NCBI RefSeq assembly: GCF_901709675.1
Contig: NC_051096.1
Location: 2,385,001-2,449,000, forward strand
DNA length: 64,000 nucleotides
DNA from: Syngnathus acus
Lineage: Eukaryota > Chordata > Actinopteri > Syngnathiformes > Syngnathidae
Direction: 5' to 3'
Positions 45,127 through 56,144 of this stretch are shown here, piece by piece. The position numbers and the translations under genes are program-made. Numbering within the stretch: the stretch's first letter is position 1; each line of letters begins with the position of its first letter. The notes beneath the pieces were generated by a model. That model ran no database searches. It saw nothing but the letters and a program-made list of their open reading frames with translations, and was not told where the DNA came from.

Positions 45127-46850
45127 GCTTGGGGGAAGAATGCATTTGCATGACGCCGGTATGCCGTCCATGTTTGCCGAACGTAAGAAGAACACACTCA
45201 CACACGCACACACACGAGAAGTTTAAACGCGTAAGGTCAGAGAGCGTTTTTGCCTCTTATGGTGTCCAAAGGAGCCCAAAAGAGCAAGAAATCAGGACTG
45301 ACCTTGTAAGACGGCCGGGAGAGGAAATCGAAGAAGGCGGGATGGAGGAGGAAAAGAATGGAAGGGAGCTCTCATTTGCGTTCTCCTTCATTCCAAGGTT
45401 TGTGAAAAAAGAAACTTCCTTGGACAAAATATGTCTTTGCCATCTCGTTGGACTTTGTGACAGCATTTTTTTAGCTTCCAGATCAAGTTTTGAGCTTTCA
45501 AAGCCATCCAAAAGTGACTTTGCGGAAGATGCTTTGAGATGCGAGCGCGGCCGCGGAACAAATGACTCGTATCTCGAGACACAACTTTATTTTGGGCCGT
45601 TTGTTTCCTTTTTTTCAATTCAATTTTCGTCTGCACCTCGACTCGCGTAATTGCTCGTCTTCCCGACGGCACGTTGTGAATAGCCAAAAAGCTCGCCAGT
45701 GTTTTGGCCAACGGGCCTAGACTCGAGCCACATCCTGCAAAAATGCCGAGCGCCGAGACTCGGATGCTAATGACGCTAAGGGCTATACACACGCAACAAG
45801 TGATGACCTTTGGGGGGGGGCACATGGTCCGCCTGTGGGTTTGCAAGACTTGCGTCTTTTCCAAGGCCAATTTATTTTCCAAGGCCGAAACCAACGCGCT
45901 CCCATCTGGTTCCCATTTGCTGTTCGACCTTCTGCTCCACAAAGGCGAACAAAATCCCAAACGTATAATCCCACAAAATGGAGGAAAACTACATTTTCTA
46001 GAGCATGCCGGTAATTTTAAAACCAGGAAGTAGAAACAAGGATGGGATGACCATCACTTGGTGTGATGAAAGACGGTGTCTGGAAGAGGGCGCCACTTTG
46101 CTTTCTTGAGTTTGATGATGTCGCTTGTTGTCATACGGGCCCGCTGCCTGTTTTTGTTCTTTTGACAGGATGCGTGAAACAAGCGTTGCCCGAGCACAGC
46201 AACGGGCTTGACTTGTAAATTGTGTCGGACGACGTGCCATTTTAACCCTTTAAACACAAAGCGCTGAGGGAAGGCCGTTGAATTGTTCCGCCATCCGTCG
46301 TTTGAAAATGAGGTCGTTTCCTGTGGCAAAAAGAAAATCAGCAGCTAAAAGAATCCGAAAGGGTGTCGTGGAGCAAGGCGTCAGATCTGGCCTCGCAAAC
46401 GGCCGCCTTTGGGCTTGTGACGCACTGCAATAAACAGCCTTTGATTTGCTGATGTAGCCCATTCTCAACTCCAAAACGGATGATGTCACATTGATGATGT
46501 CATAGGGCGCGTTACTCCTCCTTGGGAGGCCGAGCCTCAGAGTAATTTTGCAAAGAGTGTCAAAAGAGGATCAATCACTGTTATCATCGACCAAAGCCAC
46601 TTGAGCCCTCTTATTTGTCCTCCTCAGAAAACCTGAAAAGACATCTCTGTGAATCGTGCACTCGTGTGCGTGGAAATCACGGCCATATAATCTTTGTAAG
46701 TTTCTCTGCATACCTCAAATTGTAAATGACTATTTAGGACATCACGTCCAATGTTGTCCTTACGGGACAAAGAAAGACCTCACAGCCCCCCCCCTTCTTC
46801 TTTGTACAAATCATTATGTTTGACAATGACAAATAAATCCTTTCAAAACT
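45127..46850 (+). other. shisa7: shisa7 3'UTR
   Basis: Non-coding sequence with AATAAA at 46429-46434 and 46826-46831. A (CA)-rich patch lies near 45196. No other gene seen. Confidence 0.5.
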
Positions 46851-46884
46851 TTGTTCTCATCGGCTTCAATTCATCCTATTTGTC

Positions 46885-46965
46885 TGGCCCAGCTGACTTT
46901 GGGTGAGGGACAGCCTAGGCCCTGGATTGGTCACCGGGGAGACTGGTCAATTTCAGGGGACATAT
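46885..46965 (-). repeat. Dispersed teleost repeat fragment, minus orientation, diverged
   Basis: CCCAGCTGACTTTGGGTGAGG and CCTGGATTGGTCACC are the reverse complement of the core seen at 40,668, with more substitutions than the other two copies. Confidence 0.6.
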
Positions 46966-47599
46966 GGGTAGGAGGTCATCAAGCTCACTCCTGGATCCCA
47001 TCAACTAAACATGTTGGGGGCCATCCAAAAGGGAATGCTTCACATGCCAAGACTGGACAAACAATGGACTGGTCTCCAGCAACACAGCGGTCACCACTTC
47101 ATGTAGAACCCAGAATTACAACATTAAACACATGCACACAAAACAAACGGCTCGTGTCAAGTGCAAGCCACACAATCTCACGCGTGTCGCGTAAAACAAG
47201 GATTGATTTATTGCTCTGAAGCGGCACGCACGCGCGCGCGATGTCAACAAGCCCAACGTGCACGCGCGCCGAACCGACGAGTGGCGCACTATTTGGCAGG
47301 CACGTGAAAGCGGGGCGGTGGTCGTGGCCGGACACCCGCGGCCTTGTTGTACCCGGGCCGGAACCTGCGCGCGATCCGTACAGGAAGCGACCACTTCGGG
47401 GCTCCGACCCACCGAGAAGGTGGGGGGCGAGCGAGAGCGAGCGAGTAACGACGCGGGGTGGAGAGCCAGGCGAGCAGCCTCCCCCCCCATCCCCGCACCC
47501 CCCACACCCGCCGCGGCGAGCAGGAGCACCTGAGGCGGCCAAAAGGTGGAAACGAGGCGGCGGTGACAATGGCGAGCGGGCCGCACCGGCTCCGACCAT

Positions 47600-48706
47600 T
47601 CGCCAAACAGGCCTAGCTCAGCTCGGTTAGCTTGGCTGAGCTATACCGGGCGGGACAAACCAGACAGCGCTTATGTTGGACCCGTTTTTACTCGAGCATT
47701 TGGAGGTGAGGATGCTGCTATTATTTGTATTTATTTATCGTGGTTATTATTTCTAACAAGTAAGTACTTTTTGTCTTTAAGGTTACCTCGTCCGTTAGCA
47801 TTGAGCTAGTCAGAAGCTAGCCTCTTGGCTAAACTGTTAGCATCGCAGATTGTCCACTTTTTCTCTCGCTTTGTTGCGGTTTTCTACTCATTCCGCGGAG
47901 TTGTACGTTTATTAACTGAGCCGGCACGCAACCTGTCCATGTAACTGGCCGTCCGAACTCTCATGTTGTTCTGTTTGGTCCACGTTTAGCTCGCTGCCCG
48001 CTTGCTGATGGAGGCGACTCCAACAAGCTGAGAGCCGAGCCAAGTCGTCACCCCCAAAATCAAGCTCGGTCACCCCCTGCCGAGCGTCACAAAGCAGGTA
48101 AGACACACGCACATGCCTGCGGAGAGTCATAGTTGTGTTGATGTCAGCAACAACAAGCAAAATAACAAAATATGCTAACTAAATAGCGATGCTGTCAGTG
48201 ATGCTAGTTTGAGTGACAGCTTGTCGTGATTGACAGTGGCAAAAGAAGCCTGAGCCTGTTTCATGCTGCTGTTGTTGTCACGTCTTATCAAAGTGAGAGA
48301 CTTGCAAGCGCCGGTTTTGAATTCTCATTTGGATTTGTTTGTGCATTTGAAACCACAGGTTTTAAATGAAGCGATGGAAATTAAGATACGTGTGGTCCAA
48401 ATCACTGAGTAATTGGTACAGTTTGCTTGATTGATTATGAAAGAAATTGTTAGTGACGGCCCAAATTTAGATTTGTCTGTTGCCGTAACGTGATTTTGCT
48501 TGTCCCTCATCGGACATGCAGAGGGAAGATGGCATTCTACCACATGACCCCATTGACTCTTCTCCATCTTGCAGGACCCCAAAGGCGGGCAGGACCACAT
48601 TTCTCCCCCCAGGCGGTCTCCTCGCCGGCATAAATGAGAAATTGATCTGTGGATAAGCGTGGACTATTCTGACCCCGGGACCTCTGGGCCGTGGCCAGCT
48701 TGGGAG
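47600..48706 (+). promoter_or_regulatory. Promoter and leader region of the zinc-finger gene
   Basis: A strongly GC-rich block (47,220-47,660) is followed by donor-like GGAG|GTGAGG at 47705. A possible leader exon lies at about 47,990-48,097 (TTTAG acceptor; AAGCAG|GTAAGA donor), and an acceptor CTTGCAG at 48574 leads into the coding exon. A four-codon upstream ORF (ATG at 48634, TGA at 48643) precedes the main start. All inferred from signals. Confidence 0.4.
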
Positions 48707-51700
48707 ATGTTCCAGTTCAGCAAGTACCCCATGGAGATCCTGGAGATGCTGAGCGGCCACCAGGCGCATCAGTTCAAGGGTTTGGGCTTGGACCGTCAGC
48801 TGAGCCACCAGCAGCAGGTGCAGCTTCAACATCAGCAGCAGCTTCAGCAGCAGCACCAGGCGCCCGCAGACACGTCCGGTGGTCTGCTGTCCGGCCTCGG
48901 CTTGGGGAGCTTGCCCGCCTCCCGCGGCAATGCCTTTGCCGACTCTTCCTCCCTCTTCGCCAAGATGAGCGCCCCTCCCACATCCATCTCGCACCAGAGT
49001 CAGTCGTCATCTTCGTCAACATCGTCGTCGAGTCACAGCTCCAGGAAGTCAAGCAAGCTAAGCGGCGGGGGCGGCGGCTCCTCGTCGGGCTATCCTCAGT
49101 TCCTGCGACCTTTCCATCCGGCCGAAGCGGCGCTAGCACAGGAGCAGCTGCACTCGGGAATGGGACGCTTTGACTTTGGGGGCAGCGCCGCCACCGGCGG
49201 GGCCGGGGTCCTCCCGGCCCCACCGCCTCCACCTCTGCATCCCGGTCTGTCGGTGCCGCAGCCCTCCTCCGGACCCTCGTCCTCCTCCTCATCTACCTCC
49301 ACCTCCGCGTCTGCCTCCGGCAACCCCCCCGGCGGCACGCCGGTGCCCCTCGTGGGCCACCAGTCGGACCCCCGCAGCCTCCACCAGCAGTTCAGCTGCA
49401 TGCTGGCAGCCAACCAGTACTTCCTTTCGGGAGTCCCCGCCAATAGTGGCCTGGAGCAGTTCCTGGTCCAGCAGGGGACTCACAACCACTTGGGTCTGGG
49501 TCTTGGCCAGGGCTCCGCCGAGTCCAACTCGTCCTTGGCCCCTCCCCCTGCCCTGCACTCCTCCCACGGCCACTCGGCATCGCAAGCTCCGCAGCAGCAG
49601 CAGCAGCAGCTGACTCCGCACGCCTTATCTCACCCCCATGGTCACACGCACCACCCCCACCCGCTGCACCCGGCCCCCCAGCCGGCACCCCTGGGGGGTT
49701 TTGATTTTCAGAGCATTCCCGTCCTGTCGTCCAATCAGATTGCTTCCCTCATGCAGCAGGAGGCGGGCCTCCCCCTGCCCCTGCCCCTTCACTTGTCTCT
49801 CCCCAAAGACGACGGCACCAAATCGGGGGAGGCCTCCTCCGGTGGCAGTGGCGGGAGCCGGCGGAAAAAAGCCATGGCGGGATACCTGCCGCAAAGGAAG
49901 GCGGAGACTCACGCTCACGGCAGTTCTGGCAGCCATCGGCACAATTCGTCAGCTTCGGGTCTGGCGGGAGGGGCTTCCGGAGGCGTCGAAATGAGCGAGC
50001 GGCAGCAATCGTCTCTGCTCTCGTCGCCGTCACAACACCCATCGTCTTCCGCCGTCTCCTCCTCCTCGTCATCCTCGTCTGCCCCGTCCGCATCTGCTTC
50101 CGTGCCGGAAGACGGCGACCGGCAAGGGCCCAAATCCAGAGAAAAGCGCAGTCGGAGCGAAACGGGCCAAGCAGAAGCCGAATCCCTCTACCACTGCGGA
50201 GAGTGCGGGAAAGCCTTCACGCATCTCTCCAGCTTGCGGCGGCACCTACGCAGCCACGGCCTGACGCCTGACGCCCACGGCAGGAGGTCTAACCACACGT
50301 CGCCGAGCCCCGAGAGGATCTTCTGCTGTGGTGACTGCGGGAAGAAATTCAAGAAACGCGGGCACCTGATCCAACACAGCGTCACGCACTCTGAGAACCG
50401 CCCCTTCATCTGCAACATTTGCCAAAAGTCCTTCAACCGGCGCGAGTCACTCACCCGCCACGAGAAGATCCACGACGAGAAGCCCTTCCGCTGCCCGGCC
50501 TGCGGACGCTGCTTCCGCGAGAGCACCTCCCTCCTCAACCATGCCGCCTCGGGTTCCTGCGGAAAACCCCCCCGGAGCTCCAAGAACCGCAGCACCGCCG
50601 GCAGCTCAGCCGGCAACACAGGCGGTGGTGGAAAAATGCGTCATTCGGATCACAACGCCGTCGTTCTTGACGATAAATACGCTGGCGACTACTCGAGAAA
50701 CCGCTACCCCGGCCAGGTGTCCTATGACGACGACTACAGACGTTCGCAGGCGTCGTCGCTCTATTCGCCGGACGCCGCGCTTGCCGGGGACATGAGCAAC
50801 CCGACCCTTCGGAAGGCCCCTTTAGCGCCGACCCTTCACCCGCACCCGCAGAGTCAGCAGCCGCCGCCGCCACACCACCACCACCAGCAGCAGCAGCCGA
50901 CACCGCACCTTCCTCTCTCCTCTCTGTTGGACGATTCTGAGGATGAGGTCACCAGCAGCGCCATGTCGGCTATTGCCGCCGCTGCCGCCGCCTCCTGCGA
51001 CATCAACACGGAAGGCAGGGACGGAGAAAGAAGGGACATCATCGGGGGGCTGCTGGGTGGTTTGGGCTTCGGTAACCTGGGCGGCCCGACGTCCTCGCCG
51101 GGTATCAACGGCTCCACCGTGCCCTTGTCGCACCACGGCCAGCCGCAAGCCAAGCCCCGGCGGCCCCGCAAGCCCAGAGAGAAGCGAGACCCCGACGGCC
51201 TCGTCAGGAGGCGACGGAGTCCGGCGCCGCCCGGCGATGGCTCGGAGCGACCGTACGGCTGTCAGCTGTGCGGCAAGCGCTTCCGGCGGGCCGAGACGCT
51301 GCGTCGCCACAATCGGGTCCACACGGGCGAGAAGCCGCACGCCTGCGACATCTGTGGCAAAATGTTCCGGGAACCTTTCCACCTCACCAAACATCTGACT
51401 GTGCACTCGGGCCAGAAGAACTACAAGTGCAACCTGTGCGGGAAAATGTTTGCCTATGCCCAGAGCCTCGTCAGGCACGGCAAGCTGCACCGCAGAGGTG
51501 AGATCGACAACCAGGGCAGAAGAATCAAAGGAGCCGCCGCTGCTGCCGCCATCGGCCAGGTGGCCAACCAGGGAACCTCAGACTTCTTCTCGTCTTGCCC
51601 GCAAGAGGACAAGTCTCCCACGTCCGGGACCCCTTCGCAGAGGCTCTACACCTGCACCGTGTGCTGGAAATCCTTCCGCCATTATTTCCACCTGACGGCG

Positions 51701-52687
51701 CACCAGCAGACGGTACACGGCGGTGGCGCGGGCCTGGAGAAGTCCTTCCGCTGCCAGGTTTGCGGCAAGTCTTTTGCCTACTCCAACAGCCTGGTGCGCC
51801 ACAAGCTCTCGCAGCACGGCATCGACCGCAACGGCCAGCGGGTGGAGCAGTTGCACACGCCCGGCTACTCGCCCGCCTTCTACGACGCCGGCTATGCCGG
51901 CTCGGCTCACGCGCAACACCTAAGCGACTCCGCCCCCCCGCCGCCGCCTGCGCCGGAGCAAGTGTCCCAGCAGCCGTTTCACTATCGCCCCAGAAAACAG
52001 CTGGACGCGAGCGGAAAAGTGCGCAAGAAGAAGAAACGGGTGGTGATCCACAGCATCATGCGGGACGGCAAGTTGGTGGGCGTGCCGCTCAGCAGGGAAA
52101 CGCGCAGGAAGCTGTTGCTCCTGAGGAAGAGGCGGGGCCGAATGCTGGCCCAAATTAACAAGAAGAAGCTCCTGGCACAGCTGAGGGTGCGCGGCGGACT
52201 GTTGGCAGTCAAGTCCTGGTCCGGGGGTGCAGTCAAAGTCAGCGGGCTGCTGTCCATGGATGTGGCCATCAAGCGCTTCCCCTGCCCCGTCTGCCCCGGC
52301 GCCACCTATACCCGCAGGGGCTTCCTGCTGCTGCACCGCGCCCTGCGGCACCCGCCGGCGATGTCGGGGCGCCGCGCCCGCCTGCGCTGCCTTGTGTGCA
52401 CCCGGCGCAGTGGCAGCCTCCTCAAGGCCCTCCGCCACCGCGGGCGCCACCTCCAGCACGCCACCTTCCGCTGCCACAAATGTCGACGCCGCTTCTGGAA
52501 CCAGCGGCTCTTGGAACGACACAAGTTGTCGTGCCGCCGGACGCCCGCTCTGGGGGCCCGCCGGGCTGACAGCAAGCCGGTGGGCTCTCCCTTGTCCGCC
52601 GGCGACCACTCGCCGGCCCGGACGCCCCTGTCGCCGGCTCAGGTCCCGCAAGAGAGGTCCTCGGTTTTGACCGAGTATGCTCACTAA
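48707..52687 (+). CDS. znf865: Large intronless C2H2 zinc-finger protein, ZNF865-like
   Basis: One uninterrupted frame of 1326 residues from the ATG at 48707 (MFQFSKYPMEILEMLSGHQ). The frame stays open upstream to a TGA at 48635, but only a GTG lies there. Residues 1-490 are low-complexity (Q, S, P, H, G runs). Twelve finger-like units fall in three groups: about 495-620 (YHCGECGKAFTHLSSLRRHL and three more), about 849-1040 (five, with TGEKPHACDICGKMF) and about 1190-1280 (three degenerate). The fourth and last units end in Cys where the final His should be. A basic segment (RKKKKR) follows the second group. Probably a nuclear DNA-binding regulator. The FREPFHLTKH and FAYAQSLVRH words and the shisa7 neighbour match human ZNF865 on 19q13, but N-terminal similarity is weak, so the name is provisional. 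Confidence 0.75.
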   Translation: MFQFSKYPMEILEMLSGHQAHQFKGLGLDRQLSHQQQVQLQHQQQLQQQHQAPADTSGGLLSGLGLGSLPASRGNAFADSSSLFAKMSAPPTSISHQSQSSSSSTSSSSHSSRKSSKLSGGGGGSSSGYPQFLRPFHPAEAALAQEQLHSGMGRFDFGGSAATGGAGVLPAPPPPPLHPGLSVPQPSSGPSSSSSSTSTSASASGNPPGGTPVPLVGHQSDPRSLHQQFSCMLAANQYFLSGVPANSGLEQFLVQQGTHNHLGLGLGQGSAESNSSLAPPPALHSSHGHSASQAPQQQQQQLTPHALSHPHGHTHHPHPLHPAPQPAPLGGFDFQSIPVLSSNQIASLMQQEAGLPLPLPLHLSLPKDDGTKSGEASSGGSGGSRRKKAMAGYLPQRKAETHAHGSSGSHRHNSSASGLAGGASGGVEMSERQQSSLLSSPSQHPSSSAVSSSSSSSSAPSASASVPEDGDRQGPKSREKRSRSETGQAEAESLYHCGECGKAFTHLSSLRRHLRSHGLTPDAHGRRSNHTSPSPERIFCCGDCGKKFKKRGHLIQHSVTHSENRPFICNICQKSFNRRESLTRHEKIHDEKPFRCPACGRCFRESTSLLNHAASGSCGKPPRSSKNRSTAGSSAGNTGGGGKMRHSDHNAVVLDDKYAGDYSRNRYPGQVSYDDDYRRSQASSLYSPDAALAGDMSNPTLRKAPLAPTLHPHPQSQQPPPPHHHHQQQQPTPHLPLSSLLDDSEDEVTSSAMSAIAAAAAASCDINTEGRDGERRDIIGGLLGGLGFGNLGGPTSSPGINGSTVPLSHHGQPQAKPRRPRKPREKRDPDGLVRRRRSPAPPGDGSERPYGCQLCGKRFRRAETLRRHNRVHTGEKPHACDICGKMFREPFHLTKHLTVHSGQKNYKCNLCGKMFAYAQSLVRHGKLHRRGEIDNQGRRIKGAAAAAAIGQVANQGTSDFFSSCPQEDKSPTSGTPSQRLYTCTVCWKSFRHYFHLTAHQQTVHGGGAGLEKSFRCQVCGKSFAYSNSLVRHKLSQHGIDRNGQRVEQLHTPGYSPAFYDAGYAGSAHAQHLSDSAPPPPPAPEQVSQQPFHYRPRKQLDASGKVRKKKKRVVIHSIMRDGKLVGVPLSRETRRKLLLLRKRRGRMLAQINKKKLLAQLRVRGGLLAVKSWSGGAVKVSGLLSMDVAIKRFPCPVCPGATYTRRGFLLLHRALRHPPAMSGRRARLRCLVCTRRSGSLLKALRHRGRHLQHATFRCHKCRRRFWNQRLLERHKLSCRRTPALGARRADSKPVGSPLSAGDHSPARTPLSPAQVPQERSSVLTEYAH

Positions 52688-52888
52688 GAACTTCACTCAT
52701 CTGTAACTTAGCTTAGTCCCCCCCCCCGTCCGTTTCTTTTTGCAACGAGCTGGTGATTTTTTATCAAAAGGGACAAGAAATCTGAGGAAGGGGCTCCTCA
52801 TGCCTCCGCAACCTTCTGCCAAGACACACGAGCACCTCGTCACGCTCCACCTGCAACCTTCACACATGGAGACAAGACGTGCACGCGC

Positions 52889-52891
<3 letters not shown>

Positions 52892-52945
<54 letters not shown>

Positions 52946-53009
52946 CACACACGCACTCGCACACACACATGCACGCGCACAGACACACACAGACACACAC
53001 ACACACACA
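52892..53009. repeat. Long (CA)n microsatellite in the zinc-finger gene 3'UTR
   Basis: About 118 bp of CA with CACG, CATG and CAGA interruptions, 200 bp after the znf865 stop. Confidence 0.95.
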
Positions 53010-53106
53010 ATCCACTCACAGTCAGGCAGAAGGCCAATGCGCACTCACTGGCTGTCTCTGTTCCATGCAAACACTATTTTGTTTTGTGCACATTTGTTTC
53101 TTTTGT

Positions 53107-53136
53107 TGTTTGTTTGTTTGTTTGTTTGTTTGTTTT
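53107..53136. repeat. (TTTG)n microsatellite
   Basis: About seven GTTT units in a row. Confidence 0.9.
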
Positions 53137-53642
53137 TACGGCCATGTGCCGCTGTCGTCATGAAATCCCCCCGACTTTCCAGCACAGTTAAGATGCCTTA
53201 TTATTGTTTGTTGAGAAAATGAAAACATAGGCGACATGACTGAAAAGTTTTGGTCAACACACCAGTACAAAAGCAAAAGGTGGACTTTTTACCAGAAAAG
53301 CGTTTGTGTAGAAATAATCCGGAGTGTATTGTTGAAATAATTCCCGATTCTATTTTATTATATCTTGACAACTTGCCGTTTTTTACTCCCCAGTTATCCT
53401 CTTCTATCAGTGTCTGTATTGTGAGGGTGGGGCAACAGGGTTGAGGTCGGGGTACAGGGCGAAACTGGTCGGGGTGGGGGGTGGGGTTCATTCTGCATAC
53501 ACCTGTTTATTCTTTTCCTTCCTTCCGTGCGACAATTTTTGTAACTCGAGCGTGCACGCATAGTTTATAATATAGATCCTGTTCACAATGTTCAACTTTG
53601 CATATTTTTTCTTTCATTTTATTTCTGTACAACTAAAATGTG

Positions 53643-53667
53643 TATTATTATTATTATTATTATTATT
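53643..53667. repeat. (ATT)n microsatellite
   Basis: Eight ATT units followed by GTTGTT. Confidence 0.9.
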
Positions 53668-54223
53668 GTTGTTACTAAATGACTATTCTTTTCTTTGCAT
53701 AAAAAGTGACTTGTTGAAAATCCCTCAAATTAAAAAAATATTTGAAACTTGGGAACGTTTTCTTTTTAAAGCGGAAAAGTCTGCAATGCCAAATATTGGC
53801 CGCAGGATAGCGCCATTTCATTCCGTCACATTTACTTGACAGGTTCTCGTCCTCAAGAAGAAGACAACGAACAGCTGATGGTAATGAAATGCTGGCGGTT
53901 GTGCCCGCGCGTTCGCGTGTGCACGATTTTTTTCTTTTCCGAATCGTACTTTCTTATCCAGTGACGGCAGCTGCTTATGTAGGTGTTCAGTCTTTCTAGG
54001 AAATTGGTTGGTATTCCCAAAATGCAGTGTAGCACAACACTTTTTTAAACCAATACTCGTATTACTTTATTGAAAAATTAATTCCCACAATTACGCCAAA
54101 CAACGTCAATTAGGAATATATGACGTAGAAGCTGTAACCGATGTATTGACAGACATATTAATTTGTTGCATATAAAAATAACAAATTGTCATTCAATGCA
54201 TGAGTAAATATTTTTGTACACGG

Positions 54224-54229
54224 AATAAA
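54224..54229 (+). terminator. Possible distal poly(A) signal of the zinc-finger gene
   Basis: AATAAA at 54224, about 1.5 kb after the stop; an ATTAAA near 53728 is an alternative. No coding sequence lies between. Confidence 0.4.
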
Positions 54230-54310
54230 ATCTACAAAGAGCGTACGAAAGCTGCTGTCAAACATTATGATTGTGCTCCCGGTTCTGTTTTGAAGGCTTC
54301 CTCGCTCAGT

Positions 54311-54638
54311 CACGTGCATGGGGAACACTGTGGGCGGGGCCCGTGACCTATTTTCCGCCAATGGGGAGGCAGGTAGAGCCTTCGGGAGTGACCTACTTTC
54401 AGCCAATCGGCGCGAGGCCGCTCGGCGCGTGCGACCGACACGTGATCCCCCTGCTCGCACTTGGCGGGAGAACAAATGACGAGCGGCGTGTGCGCGCGCA
54501 GTTTTCTGCTTCTGCTCCCACGTGAACGCGCGTCGGCGTCTGACTGGGTGAGTAAGTGGACCGAAGGGCGTCCATTGTCCAATCCAACATGGCGAGGGCG
54601 GTTGTTTTCGTGCACTCCTCTCACACAATGTGACGTAA
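54311..54638 (+). promoter_or_regulatory. Clock-type regulatory module upstream of dbp (E-boxes, duplicated RORE+CCAAT, CRE)
   Basis: Within 330 bp: CACGTG at 54311, 54439 and 54519; a GC box GGGCGGGGC at 54332; ROR elements on the minus strand at 54344-54354 (AAAATAGGTCA) and 54389-54399 (AAAGTAGGTCA); CCAAT at 54358, 54403 and 54579; TGACGTAA at 54631. A strong donor CTGG|GTGAGTAAG at 54548 could end a noncoding exon spliced to an acceptor GGTTTTGAACAG at 56115. The next gene is dbp. Each word matches a consensus exactly; their assignment to dbp is inference from position. Confidence 0.6.
54343..54407 (+). repeat. Two-copy composite element, 45-bp spacing
   Basis: GTGACCTATTTTCCGCCAAT (54343-54362) and GTGACCTACTTTCAGCCAAT (54388-54407) differ at two of 20 positions. 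They keep the same distance from the ROR element to the CCAAT box. Confidence 0.85.
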
Positions 54639-54649
54639 GAAGCGAGCGT

Positions 54650-56144
54650 GTTCACTTCAGGCCTCTCACGTTGTGCGTGGAGGCTGTCCTCTGTTCAGAA
54701 ACACGAGTGGGGGGACGTTTTGGTGTGAACTGCGGGTATCACATGGGTTTGCGTTGTTTGGGCGTGTATCACTTTGCGTGTGTTTTTGTGTTTAGCGTAG
54801 TTGTGTTGTTTTGTGTGGAGTTTTGTTTGTATCTGCGATATGATAGATATGCAGAGATATGCATTGAGTGTGCGTGGGTGTGGCTTTTCGTCTGTTCATG
54901 AGTGTTACTATGAGTGAGTACGTGCGCGCGCATGTTTTACAATGTGAATTTGGATACACAAAATTTGGTCATTTGAGCGTGAGCCATGTGTGTTTTCAGT
55001 GGGTGGGGCGAGGTGCGTTATCAACCCATCACGGAAGGGCTTCCGAATGAGGGCGTGGCCTGATGCTCCGTTGGCTTCCGGAAACCTTGCGTTGCCTTTA
55101 CACTCGTTGGGAAAAAAAGCTTTCACCCAAAACAAATAAACTAACTAACAAACAAATGAGAAGGTGACTATGTGTTTGGACCAGTGCTGCACAAGCAAAA
55201 CTTTTTTTATCTGGAATGATGACCCAAATGAGCTGTTAGATGAGATTAAAAATAAAAATTTGAAGTGTAGTGTATTTTTTCAATCAATTAACCATGTCAA
55301 CCGACCATATCATAAATTCTTGAGCAATAAAGACATAAATCAAGTAACAAGCTAACATGTTTTTACTACAGCTTGTTAGCCTACTAAACTGCGGGTCACA
55401 AAATTATTACAATAAAATAATAGCATCAAACACTGTGACCTGTCCTAATTTAACTCGAGGCCCCCCCCCCCCCCCCCCCTTTTTTTTTTTTTTTTTTAGA
55501 TCAAAACAGCTAACACACACAAAGAAATCCCAACTGGAGCATTTGGAAAGTGACTTGCTTTCTATTCGTTATTTCCCATCTTTTGCCAGAGCCTGAATGC
55601 AGTGAGGGGGCGTGGCCGTCGTATTCAAAGCAGCTTCCCCGTGATCTGTGGCGTCACAAGAACGGCCCGTGTTGGTTCCAGCTGACTGCGAGAGAGCGTG
55701 AGAGCGCATCGGACCTGCATGAGAGCGGCATCTTCTGTGTGACGCAGTGACGCTCCCTTGGATTATCCTTTTCTTTTCATTCTTGTCATCTTATGTTGAC
55801 ATATTTTCACTTGGTGTCTTTTTCGAGCCCCTCGAGGACTTTGGCCGCTCTTGTTCTTGCGTGCACTTTGGCGTGTGCAGGGGCGCCTGATTGGCCGCGC
55901 GTTCCCGGGATCCAGCGCGCACTCGGCGGGGACGGAGGAAGAGGAGGGGGTGGAGGCGAGCCCCCGAGGGGGGTCTCGGCAGCCATGGGGCAGTTTAGGA
56001 GATAAGCAGGCCTCTTCGTTGTCGTCTGCTGCTGCTGCCACCCACGCACGCACCTGCCGCTCGCACGCGCACCTACCGGACGACGCACCAATTGGATACT
56101 TTTGGTTTTGAACAGCAGACCCCTCTCTCCGGTGGTCGGACGTT
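54650..56144. other. Interval between the regulatory module and the dbp start codon
   Basis: A GTGTTT-rich stretch (54,720-54,960) and an AT-rich middle, then GC-rich sequence from 55,860 with CCAAT near 56,088. I see no coding exon. It is probably the dbp leader intron or proximal promoter. Confidence 0.4.
55461..55497. repeat. Poly(C)19-poly(T)18 tract
   Basis: Nineteen C directly joined to eighteen T, a pure pyrimidine strand of 37 bases. Confidence 0.95.

Noticed and set aside
48659-48706. N-terminal extension of the zinc-finger protein starting MDYSDPG
   Set aside because: The first codon there is GTG, not ATG. The first in-frame ATG is at 48707, and a stop lies at 48635.
48774-52696. 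Several long frames antisense to the zinc-finger coding exon
   Set aside because: They mirror the high GC and codon periodicity of the sense gene, and none shows family similarity.
52740-53222. Open frames of Thr-His or Cys-Val repeats
   Set aside because: Translation of the CA/GT array in the zinc-finger gene 3'UTR.
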